Shown: one piece after another, positions 29,274 to 38,841 of the stretch
How positions within the stretch are numbered: the stretch's first letter is position 1
Layout: the number at the start of each line of letters is the position of its first letter
DNA from: Gammaproteobacteria bacterium
GTDB lineage: Bacteria > Pseudomonadota > Gammaproteobacteria > Enterobacterales > Permianibacteraceae
Reading direction: 5' to 3'
DNA: 64,000 bases
NCBI GenBank assembly: GCA_016182845.1
Contig: JACPFT010000005.1
Span: forward strand, 466,680 to 530,679
Made by a program: the position numbers and the translations under genes
The notes under the pieces: generated by a model
What the model was told of the DNA's origin: nothing
Database searches by the model: none
What the model saw: only the letters and a program-made list of their open reading frames with translations

Positions 29274-30071
29274 TCAGTTCACATCGACATCGGCCATGCC
29301 GACCACGTGGAAACCGCTGTCCACGTGCACGACTTCACCGGTGATGCCGGAGGCCAGATCGGAGCACAGGAAGGCGGCGGCATTGCCGACTTCCTCGGTG
29401 GTCACGTTGCGGCGCAGCGGGGCGTTCTGCTCGTAATAGGCGAGCATCTTGCGCAGGGACTTGACGCCGGAGGCGGCCAGGGTGCGGATCGGGCCGGCGG
29501 AGATGCCGTTGACGCGGATGCCCTGGCGGCCCAGAGAATAGGCCATGTAGCGCACGTTCGCTTCCAGGCTGGCCTTGGCGACGCCCATGACGTTGTAGTT
29601 GGGCAGGGCCTTCTCGGCGCCGTAGTAGCTCATGGTCACCAGAGCGCCGTTGGCGCGCAGCATGCCGGCGGCGCGGGCGTGCTTGGCGAGGGCGGCGAAG
29701 CTGTAGGAGCTGATGTCGTGGGCGATGGCCGAGCCTTCGCGGGTCAGGCATTCCAGGTAGTCGCCTTCCAGCTGACCGGCGGGAGCGAAGGCGGCGGAGT
29801 GCACGATGATGTCCACGCCTTCCGGCCAGTGTTTCTTCAGCTCGACGAAGACATTGTCGATGTCGGCGTCCAGGGCCAGCTCGCAGGGCAGCACGATGTT
29901 ATAGCCCCATTCGGCCGCCATGGACTCGACGCGGCCCTTGAGCTTGTCGGTCTGGTAGGTGAAGGCGAGTTCGGCACCTTCGCGGTGCATGGCTTCGGCA
30001 ACGCCGTGGGCAATCGAGCGTTCGCTGGCCAGGCCCACGATCAGGGCGCGCTTACCGGTAAGAAATCCCAT
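29274..30071 (-). CDS. fabI: enoyl-ACP reductase (NADH)
   Basis: FabI reduces enoyl-ACP in the last step of each fatty-acid elongation cycle. It is a short-chain dehydrogenase and the triclosan target. The 265-residue product has the FabI nucleotide-binding pattern [16 protein letters not shown] and the catalytic set in [20 protein letters not shown] (Y149/Y150, Y159 and K166), the FabI-type Y-x6-K spacing. It is monocistronic between terminator and promoter. A second enoyl reductase is not in the window. Confidence 0.96.
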   Translation of the reverse strand: MGFLTGKRALIVGLASERSIAHGVAEAMHREGAELAFTYQTDKLKGRVESMAAEWGYNIVLPCELALDADIDNVFVELKKHWPEGVDIIVHSAAFAPAGQLEGDYLECLTREGSAIAHDISSYSFAALAKHARAAGMLRANGALVTMSYYGAEKALPNYNVMGVAKASLEANVRYMAYSLGRQGIRVNGISAGPIRTLAASGVKSLRKMLAYYEQNAPLRRNVTTEEVGNAAAFLCSDLASGITGEVVHVDSGFHVVGMADVDVN

Positions 30072-30109
30072 GTTAGGTCCTTTTGTTCAAGGATGAAAAA
30101 GCGGGGGCA

Positions 30110-30118
30110 AGTTTAGCA
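30110..30118 (-). promoter_or_regulatory. extended -10 promoter for fabI
   Basis: On the minus strand TGCTAAACT gives a TGn-extended -10 (TAAACT), about 39 bases before the fabI start. No clear -35. Confidence 0.45.
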
Positions 30119-30164
30119 CAAGCCACCCGCGACCCGTGCCAGTCCGCCACGCAGGTCGGAGCAG

Positions 30165-31120
<956 letters not shown>

Positions 31121-31124
<4 letters not shown>

Positions 31125-32107
31125 CGCAGGGCCTCGTAGTCTTCCAGGGGGAAATGGCAGCGCACCAGGATCTCGCCCTCGCGGCGCAGGCGCGGCGGCT
31201 GCACGCAGGTCTTCTCGGCACGCGGGCAGCGCGGGCCCAGGCGGCAGCCCACCGGTAGGTGGTCGAGTGCCGGGATGGTGCCACGCAGGGTCTGAAGGCG
31301 GCTGCATTTGCGGTCCATGGGGCCGAAATGGGGGATGCTGTCGATTAGCGCGCGGGTATAGGGATGGCGCGGATGGCGCAGCAGCTCCGCCGTGGGCCCG
31401 GCTTCCACCAGTTCGCCGCAGTACATGACCAGGACGCGCTGGGTGCTCTCGCTCAAGAGGGCGAAGTCGTGGGTGATGAGCACGAGGCCCATGTCCTGTT
31501 CCCGGGCCAGGCGCAGCAGCAGGTCGAGGATCTGGGCCTGGATGGTGACGTCCAGGGAGGTGGTGGGCTCGTCGGCGATGAGCAGGCGCGGGCGGCAGGC
31601 CACGGCCATGGCGATCATCAGGCGCTGGCAGAGGCCGCCGGACAGCTGGTGCGGATAGGCGTCCAGCAGGGCCCGGGCATCCGGCAGGCCGACGGCGGCC
31701 AGCAGCTCCTCCTCGCGGGCTCGCAGGGCCGGGCGCGACAGCTTTTCGTGCACGCGTATGGCCTCGCGCAGCTGGGTGCCCAGGGTGAAACAGGGATTCA
31801 GGCTGGCCTTGGGCTCCTGGAAGATGATGGACATCCTCTGGCCGATGATGCGCCGGCGTTTCTCCGGGGAGAGATCCAGCAGGGGCTGGCCGTCCAGGGC
31901 CAGGTAGTCGGCCGTGGCCAGGGCATGCTCGTCCAGCAGGCCCATCAGGGCCAGGGCGGAGACGCTCTTGCCGGAGCCGGATTCGCCCACCATGCCCAGC
32001 ACCTCGCCCTTGTCCATGCGGAAGGTCAGGTGATCGACGGCGCGCACCGGGCCGTCCGGAGTCATGAAATCGACGCAGAGATTGGAGACTTCCAGGAGAT
32101 GGGGCAT
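31121..32107 (-). CDS. dppD: dipeptide/oligopeptide ABC transporter ATPase, DppD-type
   Basis: First ATPase of the peptide importer, 328 residues. Walker [17 protein letters not shown], signature [14 protein letters not shown] and Walker [13 protein letters not shown] are intact. The signature has L-C where Q-Q/M is usual. The C-terminal tail carries cysteines in [15 protein letters not shown], consistent with the OppD/DppD Fe-S-type tail. I choose the ATG at 32107 ([14 protein letters not shown]), four bases after the dppC stop. An ATG at 32140 would overlap dppC by 29 bases and lacks a ribosome site. Confidence 0.9.
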
Positions 32108-32111
32108 GGTC

Positions 32112-33011
32112 TTAGCGTTTCCAGCGCGGATCGAGGGCATTGCGCAGGCCGTTGCCGATCAGATTGATCGAGAGCACGGCCGCCAAGATGGCCAGGCCCG
32201 GCAGGGTCACGGTCCAGGGGGCCTGCTGGATATAGGCGCGGGACTCGGACAGGATCGTGCCCCATTCCGGGGTCGGCGACTGGGCACCCAGGCCCAGGAA
32301 GCCCAGGGCCGCCACGTCCAGGATGGCGGTGGACAGGGCGTGGGTGGTCTGCACCACCAAGGACGGCACGATATTGGGCAGCACGCTGCGCGTTAGCAGC
32401 CGCAGCTTGTTGGCGCCGTCCAGATGGGCCGCCGTCACATAGTCCTTGGCCATTTCCTCGTGGATGGCGGCGCGGGTGACGCGCATGAAGGCCGGCACCA
32501 GCACGGCGGCGATGGCGACGGCGGCATTGCCCAGGCCCGGGCCGAGGACGGCTACGACGATCACGGCCAGCAGCAGGGAGGGCACGGCCAGGAGCACGTC
32601 CATCAGACGCACGGCCAGCGCCTCGAGCGTCCCCTTGGCCAGGGCCGCCAGGGCGCCCAGGAGCACGCCCAGGACCAGGGCTGCGAGCACGATGACCAGG
32701 CCCAGACCCAAGGACAGGCGGGCGCCGGTCATTAATCGTGACAACAGGTCCCGGCCCAGATCGTCGGTGCCCAGCACATGGGTCGCCACGCCGCCGTCCA
32801 TCCAGTACGGGGGCAGCAACAGGGTGTGGGGCATCTGGGCCATGGGATCGTAGGGCACCAGCCAGGGCGCGAACAGGGCGACGGTGGCCAGTACCAGGAA
32901 CAGGCAGAGCCCCGCCACGCCGAAGCCGTCGCGGCGGTAATCGCGCCAGAGCACGCGCACCGGTCCCAGGAAGGGGATATGCCAATCATGCCAGGCCGGG
33001 AAACGGTTCAT
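32112..33011 (-). CDS. dppC: dipeptide ABC transporter permease, DppC-type
   Basis: Inner-membrane permease of the peptide importer, 299 residues with about six helices. After the N-terminal segment FGVAGLCLFLVLATVALFAPWL comes the typical periplasmic loop with LGTDDLGRDLLSRLMTGAR. The coupling-helix EAA-like region is DYVTAAHLDGANKLRLLTRSVLPN. The start MNRFPAWHDW at 33011 overlaps the dppB stop (TCAT on the plus strand, ATGA on the coding strand). A longer upstream frame within dppB is rejected. Confidence 0.92.
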   Translation of the reverse strand: MNRFPAWHDWHIPFLGPVRVLWRDYRRDGFGVAGLCLFLVLATVALFAPWLVPYDPMAQMPHTLLLPPYWMDGGVATHVLGTDDLGRDLLSRLMTGARLSLGLGLVIVLAALVLGVLLGALAALAKGTLEALAVRLMDVLLAVPSLLLAVIVVAVLGPGLGNAAVAIAAVLVPAFMRVTRAAIHEEMAKDYVTAAHLDGANKLRLLTRSVLPNIVPSLVVQTTHALSTAILDVAALGFLGLGAQSPTPEWGTILSESRAYIQQAPWTVTLPGLAILAAVLSINLIGNGLRNALDPRWKR

Positions 33012-34021
33012 CGACGCACCCTCGGGTTGACCCAGGCGAAGAGCAGGTCGAACAAGGTATTGAGCACCAGGGCCAGGCTGGCGATCAGGACTAGCCCGCC
33101 TTGCACGGTCATGTAGTCGCGGCGGCTGACCGCCTCCAGCAGCCACTTGGCGATGCCCGGCCAGGAGAAGATCGTCTCGGTGAGCAGGGCGCCGGTGAAG
33201 AACACCGAGACCTGCAGGCCCAGTACCGCCACCACCGGGATCAGGGCATTGCGCAGGGCGTTGACGGCGATGATGCGCAGCCGGCCCAGGCCGAAGGAGC
33301 GGGCGGCGCGGATATAGTCGGCGGACAGGACTTCCAGCATGGCCGAGCGCGTGATCAGGGCGAACAGGGCCGTGGGCACCGTGGCCAGGACCAGGGCCGG
33401 CAGGGCTAGGTGGTGCAGGGCGTCGAAGAAGGCCTCGCGGGCATAGGGTTCCGTGGAGATCCAGGTGTCGATGAGCATGAAGCCGGTGCGCGGCTCGATG
33501 TCGAACAGGAAGGACAATCGGCCGGCCACCGGGGCGATGCCGAGCTTGAGGGAGAAGAAGCCCACCAGCAGCAGGCCCCACCAGAAGATGGGCATGGAGT
33601 TGCCGGCCAGGGCCAGCCCGGTGATGGCGTAGTCGGCGGGTCGGCGGTGTTTCACGGCGGCGAGCATGCCCGCCGGCAGGCCGATGGCGACGGCCAGGAA
33701 CAGGGCCAGCAGGCTGAGCTCCAGGGTGGCGGGCAGGAGGACCAGGAATTCCGCGAGCACGGTCTGGCCGGTGGTGAGCGAGGTCCCGAAGTCCCCCTGC
33801 AAGAGCTGGCCCAGGTAGCGGAAATACTGTTCGGGCAGGGACTTATCCAGACCCAGGACCTGGCGTAGGCGCGAGTATTCCTCCGGGGCGGCGTTATAGA
33901 CCCCGGTCATGTTGCTGACCGGATCGCCGGGGACCAGGTGGATGAAGGCGAAAGCCAAGAGGCTGATGCCCAGGAAACCTGGGATCATGAGCAGGAGCTT
34001 GCGCAGCAGGTATTGGCTCAT
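33008..34021 (-). CDS. dppB: dipeptide ABC transporter permease, DppB-type
   Basis: Inner-membrane permease of 337 residues. MSQYLLRKLLLMIPGFLGIS starts the first helix and IHLVPGDPV is the family signature after it. The EAA-like coupling region is DYIRAARSFGLGRLRIIAVNALRNALIPV. Features such as MPIFWWGLLL and TETIFSWPGIAKWLLEA resemble DppB more than OppB or SapB. The translation-initiation region is a perfect 14-bp tandem duplication (see findings), which creates a five-codon reading frame ending on the dppB start. Confidence 0.92.
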   Translation of the reverse strand: MSQYLLRKLLLMIPGFLGISLLAFAFIHLVPGDPVSNMTGVYNAAPEEYSRLRQVLGLDKSLPEQYFRYLGQLLQGDFGTSLTTGQTVLAEFLVLLPATLELSLLALFLAVAIGLPAGMLAAVKHRRPADYAITGLALAGNSMPIFWWGLLLVGFFSLKLGIAPVAGRLSFLFDIEPRTGFMLIDTWISTEPYAREAFFDALHHLALPALVLATVPTALFALITRSAMLEVLSADYIRAARSFGLGRLRIIAVNALRNALIPVVAVLGLQVSVFFTGALLTETIFSWPGIAKWLLEAVSRRDYMTVQGGLVLIASLALVLNTLFDLLFAWVNPRVRR

Positions 34022-34042
34022 GGGAAGAGGCTCATGGGAAGA
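34015..34042 (-). repeat. 14-bp tandem duplication at the dppB start
   Basis: GGCTCATGGGAAGA occurs twice in direct succession (34015-34028 and 34029-34042, plus strand). Each copy holds one ATG with its ribosome-site-like TCTTCCC on the coding strand. The upstream ATG reads M-S-L-F-P-stop, and its TGA overlaps the dppB ATG. Confidence 0.85.
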
Positions 34043-34051
34043 CCTCGGGGC

Positions 34052-35713
34052 TCACGGGGCTACCTCGGACTTGCTTTCCGCGCGCCAGACGCCGCTGAAG
34101 TTCACGCCGCCGAAGGGGCTCTGCTTGAGGCCCTGGATGTCACGGCGCGCCACCTGGACATTGGCGCCATGGGCGATGGACAGCCAGGGCGTTTGCTGCT
34201 TGAAGACGGTCTGGGCGCGCTGATAGAGCACGGTGCGTTCGTCCTGGTTATTCAGCCGGCGTGCCATGTTGATCAGGCGCTCGAATTCCGGATCGCACCA
34301 GAAGGTGCGACTGCTGCCCGAGGTGGCGGCCGCGCAGCTCAGGGTCGGGGTGAGGAAATGGTCCGGATCGTTGGTGTCGGCGGTCCAGCCCAGGAGCACG
34401 GTGTCGTGCTCGCCGCGGCGCAGGCGCTGCAGGAAAGAGCCCCATTCGTAGCTGATGATGCGCGAGCGCACGCCGATGGCGCGCAGATCTTCCTGGATCA
34501 GCTCGGCCATTTTGCGGGCATTGGGATTATAGGGGCGCTGCACCGGCATGGCCCAGATGTCCAGGTTCAGCTCGATGATCCCGGCCTCCTTGAGCATCCG
34601 TCGCGCCTTGTCCGGGTTGAACTCGGTCTTGGCCAACTGGGGCTCATAGGCCCAGAGCGTGGGCGGCAGCGGACTTTCCGCGCTCACCGCCGCGCCCCGG
34701 TACACGGCCTCGATGATGGCCTCCCGGTTGACCGCCATGCCCAGGGCCTGGCGCACCTTAGGATTGTCGAAGGGCTTCTTACGGGTATTGAAGCCCCAAA
34801 AGGCGATATTCAGGCCCGGCGCGCTGGCGACGGTGAGCTCCGGATCCTGGCGCATGCTGGCCACCTGGCTGGGCAGGGGATAGGCCATGACATCGCATTC
34901 GCCGGCATTCAGGCGCGCATAGCGCAGGGAGGGGTCGGTGGTGATGGCGAACACCAGGTACTCGGTGCGCTCCCGCCCGGCCCAATAGTCCGGGTGGGCG
35001 GTGAAACGGATGAAGGCGTCTTTCTCGTAGCGCTTGAAGCGATAGGGGCCGGTGCCTATGGGCTGGCGATCCAGGGCCTCGGGATGGCCGGCGGCCAGGC
35101 GCTGCTGGCCGTATTCGGCGGATAGGATGGAGGCGAACTCCATGGCCAGGATGGACAAAAAGGGTGCGTAGGGCCGGTTCAGGCGGAACACCACGGTATG
35201 GGCGTCCGGCGCCTCGATGCCCGCCAGGAGCTTGCCCAGTTCCGTGGATTCGAAATAGGGATAGGAACCGCCGGAGACGAAATGGTAGGGGTGTTCGTAG
35301 CGGCGCTGGCGCTCGAAACTGAACAGCACGTCCTCGGCGCTGAATTCGCGGCTGGGCGTGAAATAGGGCGTCTGGTGGAATTTCACGCCCCGGCGCAGAT
35401 GGAAGGTCCAGGCCAGGCCGTCCTCGGAGACTTCCCAGCCCTCGGCCAGGGCGGGGCGCAGGTCTTTGCCGTCCGGGGTGAATTCCACCAGGCGGTTGTA
35501 GAGCGCGCGGGCCGTGTCGAAGGCGGTGCCGGAGCTGGCGACCTGGGGATTGAAGGCCTCGGGGCTACCCTCCGAGCAATACACTAGGCCCTTGGCCTTG
35601 ATGGATTCGCCGGGCGGAGAGCAGGCGACCAGGCACAGACCCAGGGTCGGGCCTAGGACCAGGGCGCTCAGGCGTCGCAGCAGGGGCTGGCGTGGAAGCG
35701 GATCGTTGGGCAC
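34052..35713 (-). CDS. dppA: peptide-binding lipoprotein of ABC importer, DppA-like
   Basis: Solute-binding component (SBP family 5), about 553 residues. It matches DppA through conserved stretches LVYCSEGSPEAFNPQ, YNRLVEFTPDG, MEFASILSAEYG, PIGTGPY and IDLWAMPVQRPYNPNAR-like LDIWAMPVQRPYNPNAR. Unlike E. coli DppA it has a lipobox (CLVAC) after RRLSALVLGPTLGL, so it is probably a lipoprotein anchored at the membrane. I start at a GTG (35713); a GTG at 35728 is also possible. The ATG at 35818 lies upstream of a likely -10 box, so it is unlikely. First gene of dppABCDF, 30 bases before dppB. Confidence 0.88.
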   Translation of the reverse strand: MPNDPLPRQPLLRRLSALVLGPTLGLCLVACSPPGESIKAKGLVYCSEGSPEAFNPQVASSGTAFDTARALYNRLVEFTPDGKDLRPALAEGWEVSEDGLAWTFHLRRGVKFHQTPYFTPSREFSAEDVLFSFERQRRYEHPYHFVSGGSYPYFESTELGKLLAGIEAPDAHTVVFRLNRPYAPFLSILAMEFASILSAEYGQQRLAAGHPEALDRQPIGTGPYRFKRYEKDAFIRFTAHPDYWAGRERTEYLVFAITTDPSLRYARLNAGECDVMAYPLPSQVASMRQDPELTVASAPGLNIAFWGFNTRKKPFDNPKVRQALGMAVNREAIIEAVYRGAAVSAESPLPPTLWAYEPQLAKTEFNPDKARRMLKEAGIIELNLDIWAMPVQRPYNPNARKMAELIQEDLRAIGVRSRIISYEWGSFLQRLRRGEHDTVLLGWTADTNDPDHFLTPTLSCAAATSGSSRTFWCDPEFERLINMARRLNNQDERTVLYQRAQTVFKQQTPWLSIAHGANVQVARRDIQGLKQSPFGGVNFSGVWRAESKSEVAP

Positions 35714-35789
35714 AACAGCACTCGGCACGGCCTCGTTGTTCTTATTATGGCCGCAAGCGGCGGCCTCGGGTTCCGCGCGGCAGGGCGCG

Positions 35790-35795
35790 ATTATG
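35790..35795 (-). promoter_or_regulatory. candidate -10 box for dppABCDF
   Basis: On the minus strand GCGCATAATCGCGCCC contains CATAAT, in the same sequence context as the truA and cvpA boxes. It lies downstream of the 35818 ATG, which supports the internal GTG start for dppA. Confidence 0.4.
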
Positions 35796-35876
35796 CGCCT
35801 GTCGGTTCGGTCTGCCAATCCTGTTGCGGGGGATTAGCCAAGGTCGAGGCATACTTCTTTGCCCGGGGCCGAAGAG

Positions 35877-35971
35877 CCCTTCGATACGCCCGCCAAGGCG
35901 GGCTACTCAGGGCGAACGGCTTTCTCAAATTCCGTTCGCCCTGAGTAGGCGCGTAGCGCCGTATCGAAGGG
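35877..35971. repeat. R1 palindromic repeat pair (dppA-sdaA gap)
   Basis: Two R1 units in inverted orientation: 35877-35919 (CCCTTCGATACG ... CTCAGGGCGAACGG) and 35932-35971 (CCGTTCGCCCTGAGTAG ... GTATCGAAGGG), 12 bases apart. Each has its own inner hairpin (GCCCGCC/GGCGGGC and GGCGC/GCGCC). This occupies most of the 327-base gap between sdaA and dppA and may serve as the sdaA transcript end. Confidence 0.85.
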
Positions 35972-36040
35972 TTCCTTGACATGGCTTATCGCATAAGAAT
36001 CCCGCTCAGAGATTCCCAAGACCACAACCTGGCGGCAGAC

Positions 36041-37417
<1,377 letters not shown>

Positions 37418-37591
37418 ATCGTGCATTACCTGGTGGCACCCGCTTCCATCCTAGCACCGGGCCGGGACGGGCGAGCGAGCCGTTGAGTGGGGGCTCATGC
37501 CGCTTGGGCATAAGCAAAGGCCGTTATGCTGAGGTATCCGTCTGGGTCCGTCTTGAACGAATTGGCCGTGGACCCCGGGGAAAGGCGTCGT

Positions 37592-38683
37592 TCAGGGACT
37601 GGCCGGAGCAGTGGCGCCGGTCGTCGGTTCCAGGGGCAGGCGCCGCCCGTCCTGCAGTCCGCGCTCCATCCGGCCGTTTTCCATAAGCAGGAGCTCGCCG
37701 TGTTCGCCGTCCTTGATGCTGGAGTCCACGGCCAGGACGGCGCCGCCGTGCAGGGCCAGAACCCGTTCCTGGCTGGTGTGGCCGACCACGATGCGTTTTG
37801 CACCGAAGGCCTGAGTCAGGGCATCGAGTCGGGCGGCGCTTAGCCCCGGGGTTTCGAAATAACCCCGATACCAGAGCGGGCCCTCGCGTCCAGCCAGGAG
37901 CGCCAGCAAGGGTTCGGCGCGCAGCTGCTCTTTGCTCTGGCCCAGAGTTGGCATCAGCTTGGCGTTGAGCTTGGCGATGTCCAGCTTCAGCTCGGCCACG
38001 GCGGGGCTGATGCCGCCGTGGAGATAGAGCGCGTCGCCGAGCCGGCGCAGCACGGGTTTTTGACGCAGCCATTGGCCCAGCACGCTGTCCGCGCCGAAGA
38101 GCGCCGGGTAGGACCGGCCCAGGGCTTTCGCGCTCTCCAGGTAGCGCGGGTGCACATAGCGCAGATCACCGCCGAGAGCCATGAACTCGTGGTTGCCGAG
38201 CAGGACATGAACCCGCCCGCCGGCGGCCCTGGCCTGCTGCTCCAGGCTGTAGAGCAGCCACAGGGACTCGGTGACTTCCGGGCCCCGGTCGAAGATGTCC
38301 CCGACCACGACCAGTTCGCCCCGGCCGTAGGCCCAATCGAGCGTGGCGTCGACGATGCCATGGGCCTGGAGCAGGCGGGTGAAGGTCCCGAACTGGCCGT
38401 GGATATCGCTGAGCACGGCCAGGCGCTCCGGCGCCGGCAGCTCTGCCTGTGTATCGGCGGGTGCCGGGCCGGGAATGCTCAGGGTCTTGGCATGGCCGCA
38501 GACGGGCGGCAGCGTGGCCGGCAGGCGTTCGACATGGCGGGTAATGGTCTCGCCGGCGCAGCGCCAGCGGGCGCTGAGGCCCTGGCCGCTGAAGTCGACA
38601 TAGGGGCCGTCGTCCGTAGGGGCGGCTTGGGCGGGGCTGAGCAGGAGGGAGAGCAGTAGGTAAATGAATCGGTGTTTCAGCAT
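37592..38683 (-). CDS. exported Shewanella-like PPP-family phosphatase
   Basis: A 363-residue secreted metallophosphoesterase of the PPP superfamily, resembling the cold-active Shewanella phosphatase that founded the SLP group. The start at 38683 gives a signal peptide (MLKHRFIYLLLSLLLSPAQA). The metal and phosphate motifs are SDIHGQ, GDIFDRGPE, GNHE, HGGIS and GHTSQER; the first motif has S in place of the usual G of GDxHG. RYVHPRYLES and VDSSIKDGEHGELLL are further SLP-like stretches. Its substrate may be phosphoproteins or small phosphate esters in the periplasm. The frame upstream of 38683 merely translates an R1 repeat (RAEPVEA) and is rejected. Confidence 0.85.
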   Translation of the reverse strand: MLKHRFIYLLLSLLLSPAQAAPTDDGPYVDFSGQGLSARWRCAGETITRHVERLPATLPPVCGHAKTLSIPGPAPADTQAELPAPERLAVLSDIHGQFGTFTRLLQAHGIVDATLDWAYGRGELVVVGDIFDRGPEVTESLWLLYSLEQQARAAGGRVHVLLGNHEFMALGGDLRYVHPRYLESAKALGRSYPALFGADSVLGQWLRQKPVLRRLGDALYLHGGISPAVAELKLDIAKLNAKLMPTLGQSKEQLRAEPLLALLAGREGPLWYRGYFETPGLSAARLDALTQAFGAKRIVVGHTSQERVLALHGGAVLAVDSSIKDGEHGELLLMENGRMERGLQDGRRLPLEPTTGATAPASP

Positions 38684-38732
38684 GAGAGGCAATTCCTGAA
38701 AGCCGCAAGGCGTGGCGCGCGTGCTAATGAAG

Positions 38733-38820
38733 CCGTTCGTGGTGAGCCTGTCGAACCATGAACGGCGGTGCGTTTCGGTAGGCGGCTCCATTCGTGCTTC
38801 GACAGGCTCAGCACGAACGG
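38733..38820. repeat. R1-variant palindromic repeat pair
   Basis: Two inverted units, 38733-38765 (CGTTCGTGGTGAGCCTGTCG then AACCATGAACGG) and 38788-38820 (ATTCGTGCTTCGACAGGCTC then AGCACGAACGG). They lie between the TonB receptor stop and the phosphatase start, both on the minus strand. This is the widespread proteobacterial element whose translation reads RAEPVEA. Confidence 0.85.
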
Positions 38821-38841
38821 AGGGCATGGGTCTAGGGGAAC

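Noticed and set aside
33938..35125. 395-codon plus-strand frame opposite dppA
   Set aside because: Shadow of dppA with no domain or ribosome site.
38684..38827. N-terminal extension of the phosphatase reading SVRAEPVEA
   Set aside because: It is the translation of an R1-type repeat; the signal peptide starts at 38683.
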